A DNA stretch of 64,000 nt from Methylobacterium sp. J-090 (GTDB taxonomy: Bacteria > Pseudomonadota > Alphaproteobacteria > Rhizobiales > Beijerinckiaceae), in the NCBI RefSeq assembly GCF_022829345.1, contig NZ_JAKSXV010000096.1, forward strand, positions 248,001 through 312,000, given 5' to 3'. The translations under genes were made by a program, and so were the position numbers. The stretch's first letter is position 1; each line of letters begins with the position of its first letter. Below the pieces are notes generated by a model, which had not been told where the DNA came from, made no database searches, and saw only the letters and a program-made list of their open reading frames with translations. Below are positions 28,839-37,858 of this stretch, piece by piece.

Positions 28839-29291
28839 ATGCGCAAGACTGTGTTCACCATCGGCTATGAAGGCCTCGATCCGGAGCGCTTCACCATCAC
28901 ATTGACGGATGCCGGCGTCGGCACCCTGGCCGATGTCCGGGCGGTGGCGAACTCGCGCAAGCGCGGTTTCTCGAAAGGCGCGCTCAAGGCCGGTCTGGAA
29001 TCGGCGGGACTGGCCTACGACCACGCCCGGACCCTCGGGACACCCAAGTCCGGCCGTCAGGCGGCACGGGCGGACGATGCCGCGCTCATGCGCAAGATCT
29101 ACTGCGAGGAAGTGCTCGACACCGCCGATGGCGGCCTCGCCCTCGACGCCCTCTGCGACCTGGCCGCCCGCAGTCCGACCTGCCTGATGTGTTTCGAGCG
29201 CGACCCCACCCGCTGCCATCGTCGGGTGATCACCGAGCGCATGGAAGCCCGCGGCTTCGTCACCGTCGATCTGTTCGGTGCGGAGGCCTGA
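28839..29291 (+). CDS. DUF488 family protein
   Basis: 150 residues. The family signature is TVFTIGYEGLDPERF at the start, then LADVRAVANSRKRGFSKGAL, and the C-terminal CLMCFERDPTRCHRRVI, whose cysteines and His suggest a metal or nucleotide site. The role is unknown; the fold has been compared with DNA-repair-linked proteins. GGAAGGACCCG precedes the ATG. Confidence 0.88.
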   Translation: MRKTVFTIGYEGLDPERFTITLTDAGVGTLADVRAVANSRKRGFSKGALKAGLESAGLAYDHARTLGTPKSGRQAARADDAALMRKIYCEEVLDTADGGLALDALCDLAARSPTCLMCFERDPTRCHRRVITERMEARGFVTVDLFGAEA

Positions 29292-29403
29292 GGCCGCCGC
29301 CACTTGGTGAGAGCGCAGACGCTGCTCGGTCGGCCCGCGCGCCGTCCGAGCGAGATCGATGTCCGCGTCGCGAAGCCGTCGCCGGGCGTCGTCCGACCGA
29401 GCG

Positions 29404-29607
29404 TCAGACGATACCGCCATCCGGGGATGGCCAGGAACGACCGAGCTGTGCCGCGACGGTGGCGGGGTCCTCACCCACGGCCGCGACGGCGGCCTCGATC
29501 TCTTCCACCGGCACCTCGAAGTAGCGGGCCCAGTAGGCACGGGTCCAAGGCTCGGAGACGTTCACCGATTTCGGCGCGTGCGGATCGGGCGTCTGGCTAT
29601 CGGTCAT
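29404..29607 (-). CDS. DUF3606-like small protein
   Basis: 67 residues. The second half, YWARYFEVPVEEIEAAVAAVG followed by DPATVAAQLGR, matches the DUF3606 pattern found widely in Rhizobiales. Function unknown, probably a small cytoplasmic protein. Confidence 0.75.
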   Translation of the reverse strand: MTDSQTPDPHAPKSVNVSEPWTRAYWARYFEVPVEEIEAAVAAVGEDPATVAAQLGRSWPSPDGGIV

Positions 29608-29951
29608 CGGGCGTCCGTGGTGGCCGGGATCGGAGGAGATACCGGATCAACGCATGGCGCGGCGCCACGGTTCGCCCCGCATGGTTCGCCCCAAATGGAC
29701 GGCGCGTGCGTTTGGCGCAGCCATCCGCGAGCCTCGCCACGACACGGGCGGGCCGACAGCGCCAAGGCTCGAAGAGAGCAAAAGATCTAACAGTATCCAG
29801 CACGCGGCGCCGCGACCCCGTACGCCGACGCGAACATCAGCAGGCATCAAAGGCGGATCCGAAGACCATGCCGGTTTTTGGAGTTTTTATTTCCTCCGCC
29901 TGGCGAACGAATACGGAGGCTGGCGCGTTCATCATCCAACCGAAACTTGGG
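29608..29951. other. Intergenic stretch, no gene seen
   Basis: It lies between the DUF3606-like gene and the Gly/Thr-rich exported protein. Base composition drifts to AT-rich near 29870-29900 (TTTTTGGAGTTTTTATTT), which may be promoter sequence for the next gene. No matching sigma consensus could be assigned. Confidence 0.4.
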
Positions 29952-30272
29952 ATGAAACGCACCATGCGCACGAAGACTTTCGCCATCGCCACCTCGTTGA
30001 TCCTGTCTCTGACGGGAGCCGCCTTCGCTCAGACCGCAGCCGGCGGCGGCAGTGCGACCGGCAACATGAACAACCCCGGCAGCGTCAAAAGCAGCGGTGA
30101 GAAGGTCGATGAGCGGATGACCGGTTCCGCCACCGGCAACACCACGGGCACCGTCGGCGGCACTCCCGGCCGTGAGGGTGGCGCGGGCAACATGGGTGGC
30201 GGCACGGGTGCGAGTTCCAACACCGGCGTCGGCACCGGCGCCGCGGGCAACTCACAGGCTCCGCGCCAGTAA
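29952..30272 (+). CDS. Gly/Thr-rich exported protein
   Basis: 106 residues. Signal peptide about 1-26 (ATSLILSLTGAAFAQ). The mature part is low complexity with recurrent SATGN, GGT and GAGN units, so it is probably unfolded. It resembles small exported proteins common in Methylobacterium. ATG 29964 is an alternative start. A terminator follows. Confidence 0.7.
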   Translation: MKRTMRTKTFAIATSLILSLTGAAFAQTAAGGGSATGNMNNPGSVKSSGEKVDERMTGSATGNTTGTVGGTPGREGGAGNMGGGTGASSNTGVGTGAAGNSQAPRQ

Positions 30273-30300
30273 GGCGACCCGCCGTCAGACCTGACACGCG

Positions 30301-30328
30301 AAGGCCGGGGCACTGCTTCGGCCTTTTC
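30301..30328 (+). terminator. Rho-independent terminator
   Basis: AAGGCCG (30301-30307) pairs with CGGCCTT (30319-30325) and is followed by TTCTC. It lies about 30 bases after the exported protein stop. Confidence 0.6.
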
Positions 30329-30540
30329 TCGTTTCAGGCTGTCGCGTCTCGGGCGATCCCGGCCATCACGAGCCACGCCCCGACGTCGACCGACAAGCTT
30401 CTGAAAAGTATTCGGCCCGCTCGCGGGCCCCGACATAAATCGCCACCGTCGCGGCTCAGCGCCGACTGACTGGAAGCAGACGATCATATCCGAAATTGGA
30501 GGCCGACGGATAACCCCTCGCCCAACCTCCGAAAACATAA

Positions 30541-30564
30541 GCACCAACTCGATCAAGTTGGTGC
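30541..30564 (-). terminator. Hairpin overlapping the tRNA-Leu 3' end
   Basis: GCACCAACT and AGTTGGTGC form a perfect 9-bp stem with a 6-base loop. One arm contains the encoded CCA end and discriminator of the minus-strand tRNA-Leu. It may serve as transcription terminator or as a processing signal. Confidence 0.5.
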
Positions 30565-30643
30565 GGCCAAGAGGACTCGAACCTCCACCCCTTGCAGGAC
30601 TAGCACCTCAAGCTAGCGCGTCTACCAATTCCGCCATGGCCGC
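30559..30643 (-). tRNA. tRNA-Leu (anticodon GAG)
   Basis: 85 bases including an encoded CCA. Acceptor arms GCGGCCA and TGGCCGC pair; the long variable arm is typical of leucine tRNAs. The anticodon stem CTAGC/GCTAG encloses loop TTGAGGT, which gives anticodon GAG for CUC/CUU codons. The T-arm shows GGTTCGAGTCC. Confidence 0.95.
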
Positions 30644-30747
30644 ATCGTCGTCACCATCGTCTCGGAGCCGGCCGGTTAAGGCGTGGCGTCCGTTTCGTCT
30701 GGCGCGGCGCAGCAACTAGCAGATGGATTTGGAGCCGACAAGCGGGT

Positions 30748-31050
30748 TCAGAGGAAATCGACGCCGTCGAGCACCGGGACCGCGCCTTCGCCGATGGTGA
30801 CACCGGGCAGGCGCACCACCTCGGCCTTCCGGATCAACTCTGTGACCTCGACGGAGATGCGGTTTCCCGTCACCACGATCTGGCCGCGCGCGATCGGGTG
30901 GTCGTTGGCCAGAATCTCCACCATATCGGTCTCGGTGGATTCGAGCTCGATCACCGCGCCGCGGCCCATGCGCAGCAGGAGGTGCAGGGGCATGTGCCGA
31001 CGCCCGAGCACCACCGTGAGATCGACCTTGAGGTCTTCGAGAACCGCCAC
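30748..31050 (-). CDS. FliN-like SpoA-domain protein
   Basis: 100 residues from a GTG with AAGGAACG upstream. It is a single SpoA domain: [53 protein letters not shown] and the closing ISVEVTEL. FliN forms the lower C-ring of the flagellar switch with FliM. No flagellar genes are adjacent, so it may be an orphan FliN paralogue. It has no N-terminal FliN extension. Confidence 0.85.
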   Translation of the reverse strand: MAVLEDLKVDLTVVLGRRHMPLHLLLRMGRGAVIELESTETDMVEILANDHPIARGQIVVTGNRISVEVTELIRKAEVVRLPGVTIGEGAVPVLDGVDFL

Positions 31051-31115
31051 GCGACCCGTTCCTTGCCCGTGGGACCGGCCGCGACACCCGCACCCGTCCC
31101 CGGAACCGACTGTCC

Positions 31116-31871
31116 ATGCGCGATGGTGAAGTCTTGGTAAACGAAACCCGAACCACCCCGCGCCTCGCCGTCCCATCGGGGGACTTTTTCGCGGCGCCCG
31201 GCTCGCCGCCCATCGAATGGCGGATCAGCGACGGGCTCGTCCCCTACACGCACGCCGTGGCCATCATGGAGACGCGGGCGGCCGACATCGCCGCAGGGCG
31301 AGCGAAGGAGTGCGTCTGGCTCCTCGAGCACCCGTCGCTCTACACGGCCGGCACATCGGCGCAGGCGGCCGACCTCGTCGATCCGGAGCGGTTTCCCGTC
31401 CATCGCAGCGGCCGGGGCGGGCAGTACACCTATCATGGGCCCGGCCAGCGGGTGGCCTACCTGATGCTCGACCTCAACCGCCGGCGCACGGACCTGCGGG
31501 CCTACGTGGCCGCCCTGGAGGCCTGGATCATCGCCACCCTGGAGGCCTTCAACGTCCGGGGCGAGCGCCGGGAGGACCGCGTCGGCGTCTGGGTCCGGCG
31601 TCCCGAGAAGGGGCACGTGAACGGCGAGGCGGTCGAGGACAAGATCGCGGCCATCGGCATCCGGGTCCGGCGCTGGGTGAGCTTCCACGGCATCAGCCTC
31701 AACGTGGAGCCGGACCTCACGCATTTCTCCGGCATCGTGCCGTGCGGCATCACCGGCCACGGCGTCACCAGCCTCGTGGATCTCGGCCACCTCGTGACCC
31801 TGCCGGAGGTGGACATGCAGTTGCGGGCGCGGTTCGAGGCGATCTTCGGCGCCACCGAAACCCGCGGTTAG
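31116..31871 (+). CDS. lipB: Octanoyl-[ACP]:protein N-octanoyltransferase LipB
   Basis: 251 residues. Signature blocks are [60 protein letters not shown] (catalytic Lys) and [13 protein letters not shown] (catalytic Cys). It transfers octanoate from acyl carrier protein to lipoyl domains as the first step of lipoate synthesis. The stop (TAG 31869-31871) overlaps the stop of the convergent CDF gene (TAA read on the minus strand at 31870-31868). An N-terminal extension of about 30 residues may be shorter in reality. Confidence 0.95.
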   Translation: MRDGEVLVNETRTTPRLAVPSGDFFAAPGSPPIEWRISDGLVPYTHAVAIMETRAADIAAGRAKECVWLLEHPSLYTAGTSAQAADLVDPERFPVHRSGRGGQYTYHGPGQRVAYLMLDLNRRRTDLRAYVAALEAWIIATLEAFNVRGERREDRVGVWVRRPEKGHVNGEAVEDKIAAIGIRVRRWVSFHGISLNVEPDLTHFSGIVPCGITGHGVTSLVDLGHLVTLPEVDMQLRARFEAIFGATETRG

Positions 31872-32755
31872 ACCACCGGCACGCCGCGCCCCTTAGCCTG
31901 TTCGGCCGGCTCCACGTGGATGACCACGACGGCGCCCTCGACGGCGCCCTCGATGGCGGTTTCCAGGCGGTCGCAGATCTCGTGGGAATCCCGCACGGTC
32001 ATCTCGCCCGGCACCACGAGGTGGAAATCGATGAAGGTGGCCTGACCCGCGTGGCGGGTGCGCACGTCGTGGGCCTCCAGGGCGCCCTCGCCGTGGATGG
32101 AGATGAGTTCACGAATCTGGGTCACCATCTCCACCGGGGCCGCCCGATCGAGGAGACCGCTCACGGAGTCGCGCACCATGGTCCAGCCCGACCACAGGAT
32201 GTTGAGGGCGACGAGCCCGGCGATGACGGGGTCGAGGACCACCGCGCCGGTCAGGAGGACGAGGCCGAGGCCGACGAGGACGCCGAGCGAGGTGACCACG
32301 TCGGCCATGACATGGCGGGCATCGGCCACCAGGGCCGGGGAGCGCCAGGCCTTGCCGCGCCCGAGGAGATAGACCGCCCACACGCCGTTGATCGCCGTCG
32401 CGACGCCGTTGACGGCCAGCCCCAGCAACGGGGCGTCGAGGGGCCTCGGGTCGAGGATGCCGTGGAAGGATTCGCGCAGGATCAGCATCGCCGCCGCGAT
32501 GATGAGCGCCCCCTCGATGACGGCGGAGAAATACTCGGCCTTGTGGTGTCCGTAGGGGTGGTCCTCATCCGCCGGGCGCGCGGCTACCCGCAGGGCCACG
32601 AAGGCGAAGGCCGCCGCCACCACGTTGATGATGCTCTCCAGGGCATCCGAATACAGGGCGAGGCTGCCCGTCAGCGCAAAGGCCGCGAACTTCAGGCCCG
32701 TGACGAGGGTGCCGATGCCGGCGCTCGTCAGGGCGGCTTTCTGGGTGCGGTCCAT
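31868..32755 (-). CDS. Cation diffusion facilitator (CDF) metal exporter
   Basis: 295 residues. Six membrane helices, with the metal site [18 protein letters not shown] in helix 5 (His-x3-Asp) and [10 protein letters not shown] in helix 2, where an Asn stands at a position that is Asp in zinc CDFs. [13 protein letters not shown] follows. A C-terminal metallochaperone-like domain ends IHVEPAEQ. It exports divalent metal by proton antiport; the helix-2 residues leave the metal open (Zn, Fe or Mn). The start MDRTQKA was preferred over a longer frame. Confidence 0.9.
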   Translation of the reverse strand: MDRTQKAALTSAGIGTLVTGLKFAAFALTGSLALYSDALESIINVVAAAFAFVALRVAARPADEDHPYGHHKAEYFSAVIEGALIIAAAMLILRESFHGILDPRPLDAPLLGLAVNGVATAINGVWAVYLLGRGKAWRSPALVADARHVMADVVTSLGVLVGLGLVLLTGAVVLDPVIAGLVALNILWSGWTMVRDSVSGLLDRAAPVEMVTQIRELISIHGEGALEAHDVRTRHAGQATFIDFHLVVPGEMTVRDSHEICDRLETAIEGAVEGAVVVIHVEPAEQAKGRGVPVV

Positions 32756-32869
32756 GACGAGGTCCCGAGGTCCGATCGAGCCCGCCTTTAGCGGCCCGGC
32801 GCCCCGCAAGGCCACGGCAAAGGTTGAACCCGCCGCTGAACGATTGAGGCCCGGCTATGCCGCCGTCCC

Positions 32870-33139
32870 TCACGCCGTCGGCGCCGTGTCCTCGTTCGCG
32901 GCCTCGGGAAGCACGGTCTCGTGAGATCGATCCCGCGCAGCCTCGCGGGCGGCGCTGCGGGCGGCCTGCGCCCGGGCACGCTCGGCCTTGCGGGCGTAGC
33001 GCCGGGCGACCCAGCCCCAGCTGGCCCCGGCCGCCAGGGCCTCGAGGCGCCGCGCCTCACGCTCCCAATAGGTGAGAAGCTGGGCATCCAGGGTCGTGCG
33101 CCGGGGTGGGACGTTGGGTTTCGAGGAAGACGTCGGCAT
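32870..33139 (-). CDS. Hypothetical Arg/Ala-rich helical protein
   Basis: 89 residues. After a Pro-rich start, a long amphipathic helix (LLTYWEREARRLEALAAGA to AAREAARDRS) dominates, rich in Ala, Arg and Glu. No domain is recognised. It lies upstream of the CDF gene on the same strand. Confidence 0.55.
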   Translation of the reverse strand: MPTSSSKPNVPPRRTTLDAQLLTYWEREARRLEALAAGASWGWVARRYARKAERARAQAARSAAREAARDRSHETVLPEAANEDTAPTA

Positions 33140-33186
33140 CGCGTTGACTCCCAGGACGGCGCAAGGGGCCGGATCGATCTCCGGAC

Positions 33187-33438
33187 TCAGGTGGATGGTG
33201 GGCTCGGCGGCTCCGACGTGGCCTCGACGAGGAGCGCGTCGGGATCGTCGCGGAATCCCGCGTCTCCGGCATCGGCCACGGGCGAACCCGGTGTGCCGAA
33301 CGGGCGGCTCGGATAGGCCGCGCTGAACTTGTCCCGGGCGGCCTGCGGATCATCGGCCTTCAGGCTGATGCTCGGGCTGTCGGGGAGGGGCCAACGCGGA
33401 TCGGCGGGATCGCGGGGGCGCAACGCGTACCAGGCCAT
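33187..33438 (-). CDS. Hypothetical protein
   Basis: 83 residues, [20 protein letters not shown] at the start and an acidic, Pro-rich tail. Only these last 83 codons of a very long minus-strand frame look coding; the rest is antisense to queA and tgt. 47 bases separate it from the next minus-strand gene, so the two may be co-transcribed. Confidence 0.55.
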   Translation of the reverse strand: MAWYALRPRDPADPRWPLPDSPSISLKADDPQAARDKFSAAYPSRPFGTPGSPVADAGDAGFRDDPDALLVEATSEPPSPPST

Positions 33439-33576
33439 GCGGGGATCTGCTCCTGCTCGCACCCGCCCCGTTCGCGCGCGGGTTGCAGGGATGAACCGGT
33501 GCGCCGCCCGCCGGTTCCCGCCCCACGAAACGGGAGGCCATTGATCCCCCGGGGCAAACCGTGCTGTTGGCGCCCC

Positions 33577-34662
33577 ATGCGCGTCGATCTGTTCGATTTC
33601 GAGCTGCCGGAGGCGAACATCGCCCTGCGGCCCCCGACCCCCCGCGATGCGGGCCGCCTGCTCCTGGTGCGGCCGGGCGAAGCGTTTGCCGACCGGGCGG
33701 TGCGCGACCTGCCGGGCCTCCTGCGGGCCGGCGACGCCCTGGTGTTCAACGACACCCGCGTGATCCCCGCCCGCCTCCACGGCATCCGCCAGCGTCCCGG
33801 CGCCCCGGGCCTGCGGATGGAGGCGATGCTCCATCTGCGTGAGGCGGCCGATACCTGGCGCGCCTTCGCCCGGCCCGCCAAGCGCCTCACCCCCGGCGAC
33901 CGGGTGGTGTTCGGCCGCCACGGGACGAGCGACCCACGCGACTGCGGCGGGCTCGACGCGACCATCGCGCGCAAGGGCGACGCCGGTGAGATCACCCTGC
34001 GCTTCGACCTCTCCGGTCCGGCCCTCGATGCCGCCATCGCCGCCACGGGCGACCTGCCGCTGCCGCCCTACATCGCCGGCAAGCGCCCCACCGACGCGCG
34101 GGACGCCACCGACTATCAGACGGTCTATGCCGACCAGCCCGGCGCAGTGGCCGCGCCCACGGCCGGACTTCATTTTTCGGACCCGATCCTTGCCGATCTC
34201 GATGCCGCCGGTATCCGCCGCCACACGGTGACCCTGCATGTGGGGGCGGGCACGTTCCTGCCCGTGAAGGCCGAGGATACCGACGACCACCGCATGCACG
34301 CCGAAGTCGGCACCCTGACGGCGGAGACGGCGGACGCCCTCAACCGGACCCGCGCGGCGGGCGGGCGCATCGTGGCGGTGGGCACCACGGCCCTGCGCCT
34401 CCTCGAGAGCGCCGCCGACGCGGACGGGCACCTGCATGCGTTCTCCGGCCCGACGGAAATCTTCATCACCCCGGGCACGCCCATCCGATCCGTCGACGCC
34501 CTGATGACCAATTTTCACCTGCCGCGCTCGACCCTGTTCATGCTGGTCTCGGCGTTCTCGGGCCTCGAGACCATGCGGGCGGCCTACGCCCACGCGATCG
34601 CCGGCGGGTACCGGTTCTACTCGTACGGGGATTCGAGCCTGCTGTTTCCGGCCGGACGTTAG
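33577..34662 (+). CDS. queA: S-adenosylmethionine:tRNA ribosyltransferase-isomerase
   Basis: 361 residues. QueA blocks include [83 protein letters not shown] and FLI-like [24 protein letters not shown]. It transfers the ribose of S-adenosylmethionine to preQ1-tRNA, giving epoxyqueuosine. It is followed 63 bases later by tgt, the enzyme of the preceding step. Confidence 0.96.
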   Translation: MRVDLFDFELPEANIALRPPTPRDAGRLLLVRPGEAFADRAVRDLPGLLRAGDALVFNDTRVIPARLHGIRQRPGAPGLRMEAMLHLREAADTWRAFARPAKRLTPGDRVVFGRHGTSDPRDCGGLDATIARKGDAGEITLRFDLSGPALDAAIAATGDLPLPPYIAGKRPTDARDATDYQTVYADQPGAVAAPTAGLHFSDPILADLDAAGIRRHTVTLHVGAGTFLPVKAEDTDDHRMHAEVGTLTAETADALNRTRAAGGRIVAVGTTALRLLESAADADGHLHAFSGPTEIFITPGTPIRSVDALMTNFHLPRSTLFMLVSAFSGLETMRAAYAHAIAGGYRFYSYGDSSLLFPAGR

Positions 34663-34725
34663 GGCGGTCCCTCGGCACCACCGCCGCGCCTGCCCACCCG
34701 GCCGATCCGGTGCTAAGGAGCGCCG

Positions 34726-35886
34726 ATGTCCGATCCAGCAACGTCCACCCTCCCCAAAGACTTCACCTTCCGGGTGGACGCCACCGACGGCGCCGCCCGC
34801 ACCGGCGCCATCGCGATGCCGCGCGGCGTCATCCGTACGCCGGCCTTCATGCCCGTCGGCACGGCCGCCACCGTGAAGGCGATGTATCCCGGCCAGGTCC
34901 GCGACCTCGGCGCCGACGTGGTGCTCGGCAACACCTACCATCTCATGCTGCGCCCCGGCCCCGAGCGCATGGCGCGGCTCGGCGGCCTCCACCATTTCAT
35001 GAACTGGCCGCACCCGATCCTCACGGATTCCGGCGGCTTCCAGGTGATGTCGCTCTCGGCCTTGCGAAAGCTCGACGAGCAGGGCGTCACCTTCCGCTCG
35101 CACGTCGATGGGTCGGCCCATCACATGAGCCCGGAGCGCTCCATCGAGATCCAGGGCCTGCTCGGCTCTGACATCCAGATGCAGCTGGACGAGTGCGTGC
35201 GCCTGCCCGCCGAACACGCGACCATTGAGAAGGCCATGCACCTCTCGCTCCGTTGGGCCGAACGCTGCCGGGTCCGGTTCGGCGAGCAGCCCGGGAAGGC
35301 GATGTTCGGCATCGTCCAGGGCGGCGACGTTCCGGCCCTGCGGGTGGAGAGCGCCCGCGCGCTGGTGGATCTCGACCTCAAGGGCTACGCCATCGGCGGC
35401 CTCGCGGTCGGCGAGCCGCAGGCGGTGATGCTGGCGATGATCGAGACGGTGGCGCCGCACCTGCCCGAGACCAGGCCGCGCTACCTCATGGGAGTCGGCA
35501 CGCCCGACGACCTCATGCGCTCGGTGTCGCGCGGCATCGACATGTTCGATTGCGTGATGCCGACCCGGGCCGGGCGCCACGGCCTCGCTTATACCCGCCA
35601 CGGCCGGATCAACCTGCGCAACGCCCGCCACGGCGAGGACTCCCGGCCGCTCGACGAGACCGCGTCGTGCCCGGCGGCGCGGGACTACAGCCGCGCCTAC
35701 CTCCACCACCTCGTGCGCACGGACGAGATTCTGGGGATGATGCTGCTGACCTGGAACAACCTATCCTACTATCAGGACCTCATGGCCGGGATGCGCAGCG
35801 CCATCGCGCACGGGCGCCTCGCCGATTTCTGCGGCGAGACCCGGGAGACCTGGGCCAAGGCCGAGGCCGAGCGCGCGGCGTCGTAG
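34726..35886 (+). CDS. tgt: tRNA-guanine transglycosylase
   Basis: 386 residues. The active-site [21 protein letters not shown], the GIVQGG loop and [25 protein letters not shown] identify the enzyme that swaps guanine-34 for preQ1 in Asp, Asn, His and Tyr tRNAs. The C-terminal zinc site, usually C-x-C-x2-C plus His, is degenerate: only one Cys remains in [19 protein letters not shown]. It follows queA in an operon-like arrangement. Confidence 0.95.
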   Translation: MSDPATSTLPKDFTFRVDATDGAARTGAIAMPRGVIRTPAFMPVGTAATVKAMYPGQVRDLGADVVLGNTYHLMLRPGPERMARLGGLHHFMNWPHPILTDSGGFQVMSLSALRKLDEQGVTFRSHVDGSAHHMSPERSIEIQGLLGSDIQMQLDECVRLPAEHATIEKAMHLSLRWAERCRVRFGEQPGKAMFGIVQGGDVPALRVESARALVDLDLKGYAIGGLAVGEPQAVMLAMIETVAPHLPETRPRYLMGVGTPDDLMRSVSRGIDMFDCVMPTRAGRHGLAYTRHGRINLRNARHGEDSRPLDETASCPAARDYSRAYLHHLVRTDEILGMMLLTWNNLSYYQDLMAGMRSAIAHGRLADFCGETRETWAKAEAERAAS

Positions 35887-35954
35887 CCGCTCTCACAACC
35901 GGACCCGGTGAGGTGAACCCCTCAGACCGCCCCCGGGATCTGGTCGGGATTGCC

Positions 35955-37019
35955 TCAGGGCCGCGCTAGCACCCGATAGAAGCCGTCCGGATCGTCCGCC
36001 CCCGTGGCGGCGGCCGTCCCGAGGGCGGTGACGATGCGCGCGGCGATGGGCAGCCGGTAGTGCAGGGCGTCCCAGTAATTCGTGTCCTGGGTCGTCACCG
36101 GCGAGGGAAGGCGAAAGTCCACCACGCGCGCCCCGCGCCGGGCGCCGATCTCGGCCACCCGCGCCTTGCAGGCGGCCTCGCGCGCGCCCTTCGGTGTGCC
36201 GGGCGCTCCTTGCGCCGCCACGTGGACCGGCATGAAGGCGACGATTCGCCGAGTCTCCGGCGGCATCCGCGCCAGGAGGTCGTCGAGCCAGGCCAGCGCC
36301 GGCATCGGCGCGTCCACGGGATCGACGGGTGGATCGGCCGGAGCCGCCTCGGGCATCGCCGCGCCGCCCCCGTGGATGTGGGCGGCGGCGCGCGCGGCGT
36401 CATAGGTCGCCTCGGGCGGCGTGAAGACGGCGTAGCCGTCCGCCCGCAGCCGCGCCGACAGGCCGGTCCAGGCGTGCAGAACCACCCGGACGGCGGTGGC
36501 GAGACTCTGCCCGTTGACCTGCCGCAGGAATCCCCATGGGGTCCCCTCGGCATAGAGCCAGGCCGGGAACGGCCGGAAGGTGAGGCGCTTCGTGTCCGCC
36601 TCGGCCGCGCACCAGTTGGCGTCGAGGCCGAACACCACGGATTTCGGCGTCCCATAGCGCAGGAAGAGGCGGGCGATGGCGGCCTGCTCGAACGGGGTCG
36701 CGGCGTTCATGGCGAGGTTGGCGAACCGCCCGCCGAGCACGGGCCCGAGCTGGTCCGGATCGAGGAGCCGCGCCGTGGAGGAGCCGAACACCGCCGCGTC
36801 ATAAAGGCCGCTGCGGGCGACCTGCGGATACATGAAGCGCTGGTTGCCATCCATCAGCGGTCCCGGCACCCGGCCCGGCCCGACACGCAGGCCGTAGGGG
36901 TCGAGCGCGGCGATGAACCCGGCCGCCGCGAGACCGAACCCGGCCACGGACAAGCCGAACCGGCGCGCGAACCCGCGCCACGCCCCGTCCGTCCGATCTC
37001 CGCCTCCGGTCCCGTCCAT
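35955..37019 (-). CDS. Hypothetical SGNH-hydrolase-like membrane protein
   Basis: 354 residues. An N-terminal membrane segment (FGLSVAGFGLAAAGFIAAL) is followed by an extracytoplasmic domain with GSSTARLLDPDQL near residue 90, like block I of SGNH hydrolases, and YWDALHYR near the C-terminus, like the D-x-x-H block. Related proteins act in acylation of surface sugars (AlgX/DltD-like), but no partner genes are near. The start MDGTGGG was chosen over a longer frame that overlaps the upstream region. Confidence 0.65.
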   Translation of the reverse strand: MDGTGGGDRTDGAWRGFARRFGLSVAGFGLAAAGFIAALDPYGLRVGPGRVPGPLMDGNQRFMYPQVARSGLYDAAVFGSSTARLLDPDQLGPVLGGRFANLAMNAATPFEQAAIARLFLRYGTPKSVVFGLDANWCAAEADTKRLTFRPFPAWLYAEGTPWGFLRQVNGQSLATAVRVVLHAWTGLSARLRADGYAVFTPPEATYDAARAAAHIHGGGAAMPEAAPADPPVDPVDAPMPALAWLDDLLARMPPETRRIVAFMPVHVAAQGAPGTPKGAREAACKARVAEIGARRGARVVDFRLPSPVTTQDTNYWDALHYRLPIAARIVTALGTAAATGADDPDGFYRVLARP

Positions 37020-37139
37020 CGCATCCCGGCCGCTGTCCCACGCGAAGGCGGTTTGGCGCGGTTGACCCCCACCCGTCGAGCCCCTATTGCGGGCGTCGCC
37101 TCCCGACGGACTCGGCTCCGAAGCCCCCGCCACGGACGC

Positions 37140-37215
37140 GAGCGCGTAGCTCAGCTGGTAGAGCAACGGACTTTTAATCTGTAGGTCTTGGGTTCGAACC
37201 CCAACGCGCTCACCA
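37140..37215 (+). tRNA. tRNA-Lys (anticodon UUU)
   Basis: 76 bases including encoded CCA. Acceptor arms GAGCGCG and CGCGCTC pair; anticodon stem ACGGA/TCTGT encloses CTTTTAA with anticodon TTT. T-arm GGTTCGAACCCC is present. The 3' 45 bases are also the left attachment core of the island, which keeps the tRNA intact. Confidence 0.97.
37171..37215 (+). repeat. attL: left attachment core in tRNA-Lys
   Basis: 45 bases from the anticodon loop to the CCA end, identical to 60070-60114. The bases outside the repeat differ on both sides (A/G before, A/C after), which defines the exact limits. Confidence 0.93.
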
Positions 37216-37258
37216 AATTTCCTTTCTTCTTAATGACTTAGAGGCGATTGCAAATTTG

Positions 37259-37299
37259 GTGCTTCCCCGTTCTGAACTGGGGTTGCACCGGGGAAGCAC
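37259..37299. promoter_or_regulatory. Putative integrase arm sites, left end
   Basis: Three copies of GGGGNNGCAC: 37259-37268 (minus strand, AA core), 37279-37288 (TT core) and 37290-37299 (AA core). They start 44 bases inside attL. Four more copies lie just inside attR. Clustered copies at both ends are typical of arm-type integrase binding sites. Confidence 0.6.
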
Positions 37300-37858
37300 G
37301 CGATAGGGTCGGTCTGCACAGAACCGCTTCCTCACCCGTTCCAGCGGTGCGTGAAACAGCTCGACCGAAATTCGTCTGGTGGCGGCGGCAAGTTGCCCCA
37401 ACTGAGCGCAGGATCGCGTTCATCGGCTCTGCCTGGGCAGGGGTGTCTGCGAGAGGGGTGTGGTCGGCAGACAGCTGGGGATCGGGTGCCTCGGCCAGAC
37501 GCCGGCCGATGGCGGCGTTCCGCATCTGCGTGACGTTGCCTTGGCGGTCCTGATAGGTGCGGGACTCGGGCTCACTGCGAATATTCGCAGTGATGTCCGC
37601 CCGGATGCCGTTGACGAGCCGATCGGATACGGAGCACCTCCGGGCACGCTGAGTCAGCGAACCAACGTCGCCGACCGTGCTGCAAAGCCTACTCCCGGCG
37701 AACGACCTGGGACCGGCCCCGCTGCGCTGGGCTCCGCTGCGCCCCCTTCCCCGCCTGGTCGCGCCCGTCCGAAAGATCGAGCCCACCGCCTACACGCTCG
37801 CCGCCTGACTAATCTTTATTCAAGGGCCGAGAAGGCCCTCGCTTTGAGTTCAAGGATT
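37300..37858. other. Island left end, no convincing gene
   Basis: Frames of up to 182 codons exist on the minus strand, but their composition is not protein-like and one would run over the arm sites. The stretch changes from GC-rich to AT-rich near 37800, marking a junction between island segments. Confidence 0.45.

Noticed and set aside
33439..35709. Minus-strand open frame opposite queA and tgt
   Set aside because: Antisense shadow. Only the last 83 codons (33187-33438) have protein-like sequence.
37238..37786. 182-codon minus-strand frame at the island left end
   Set aside because: Composition is poor, no ribosome-binding site stands out, and it would run over the putative arm sites.
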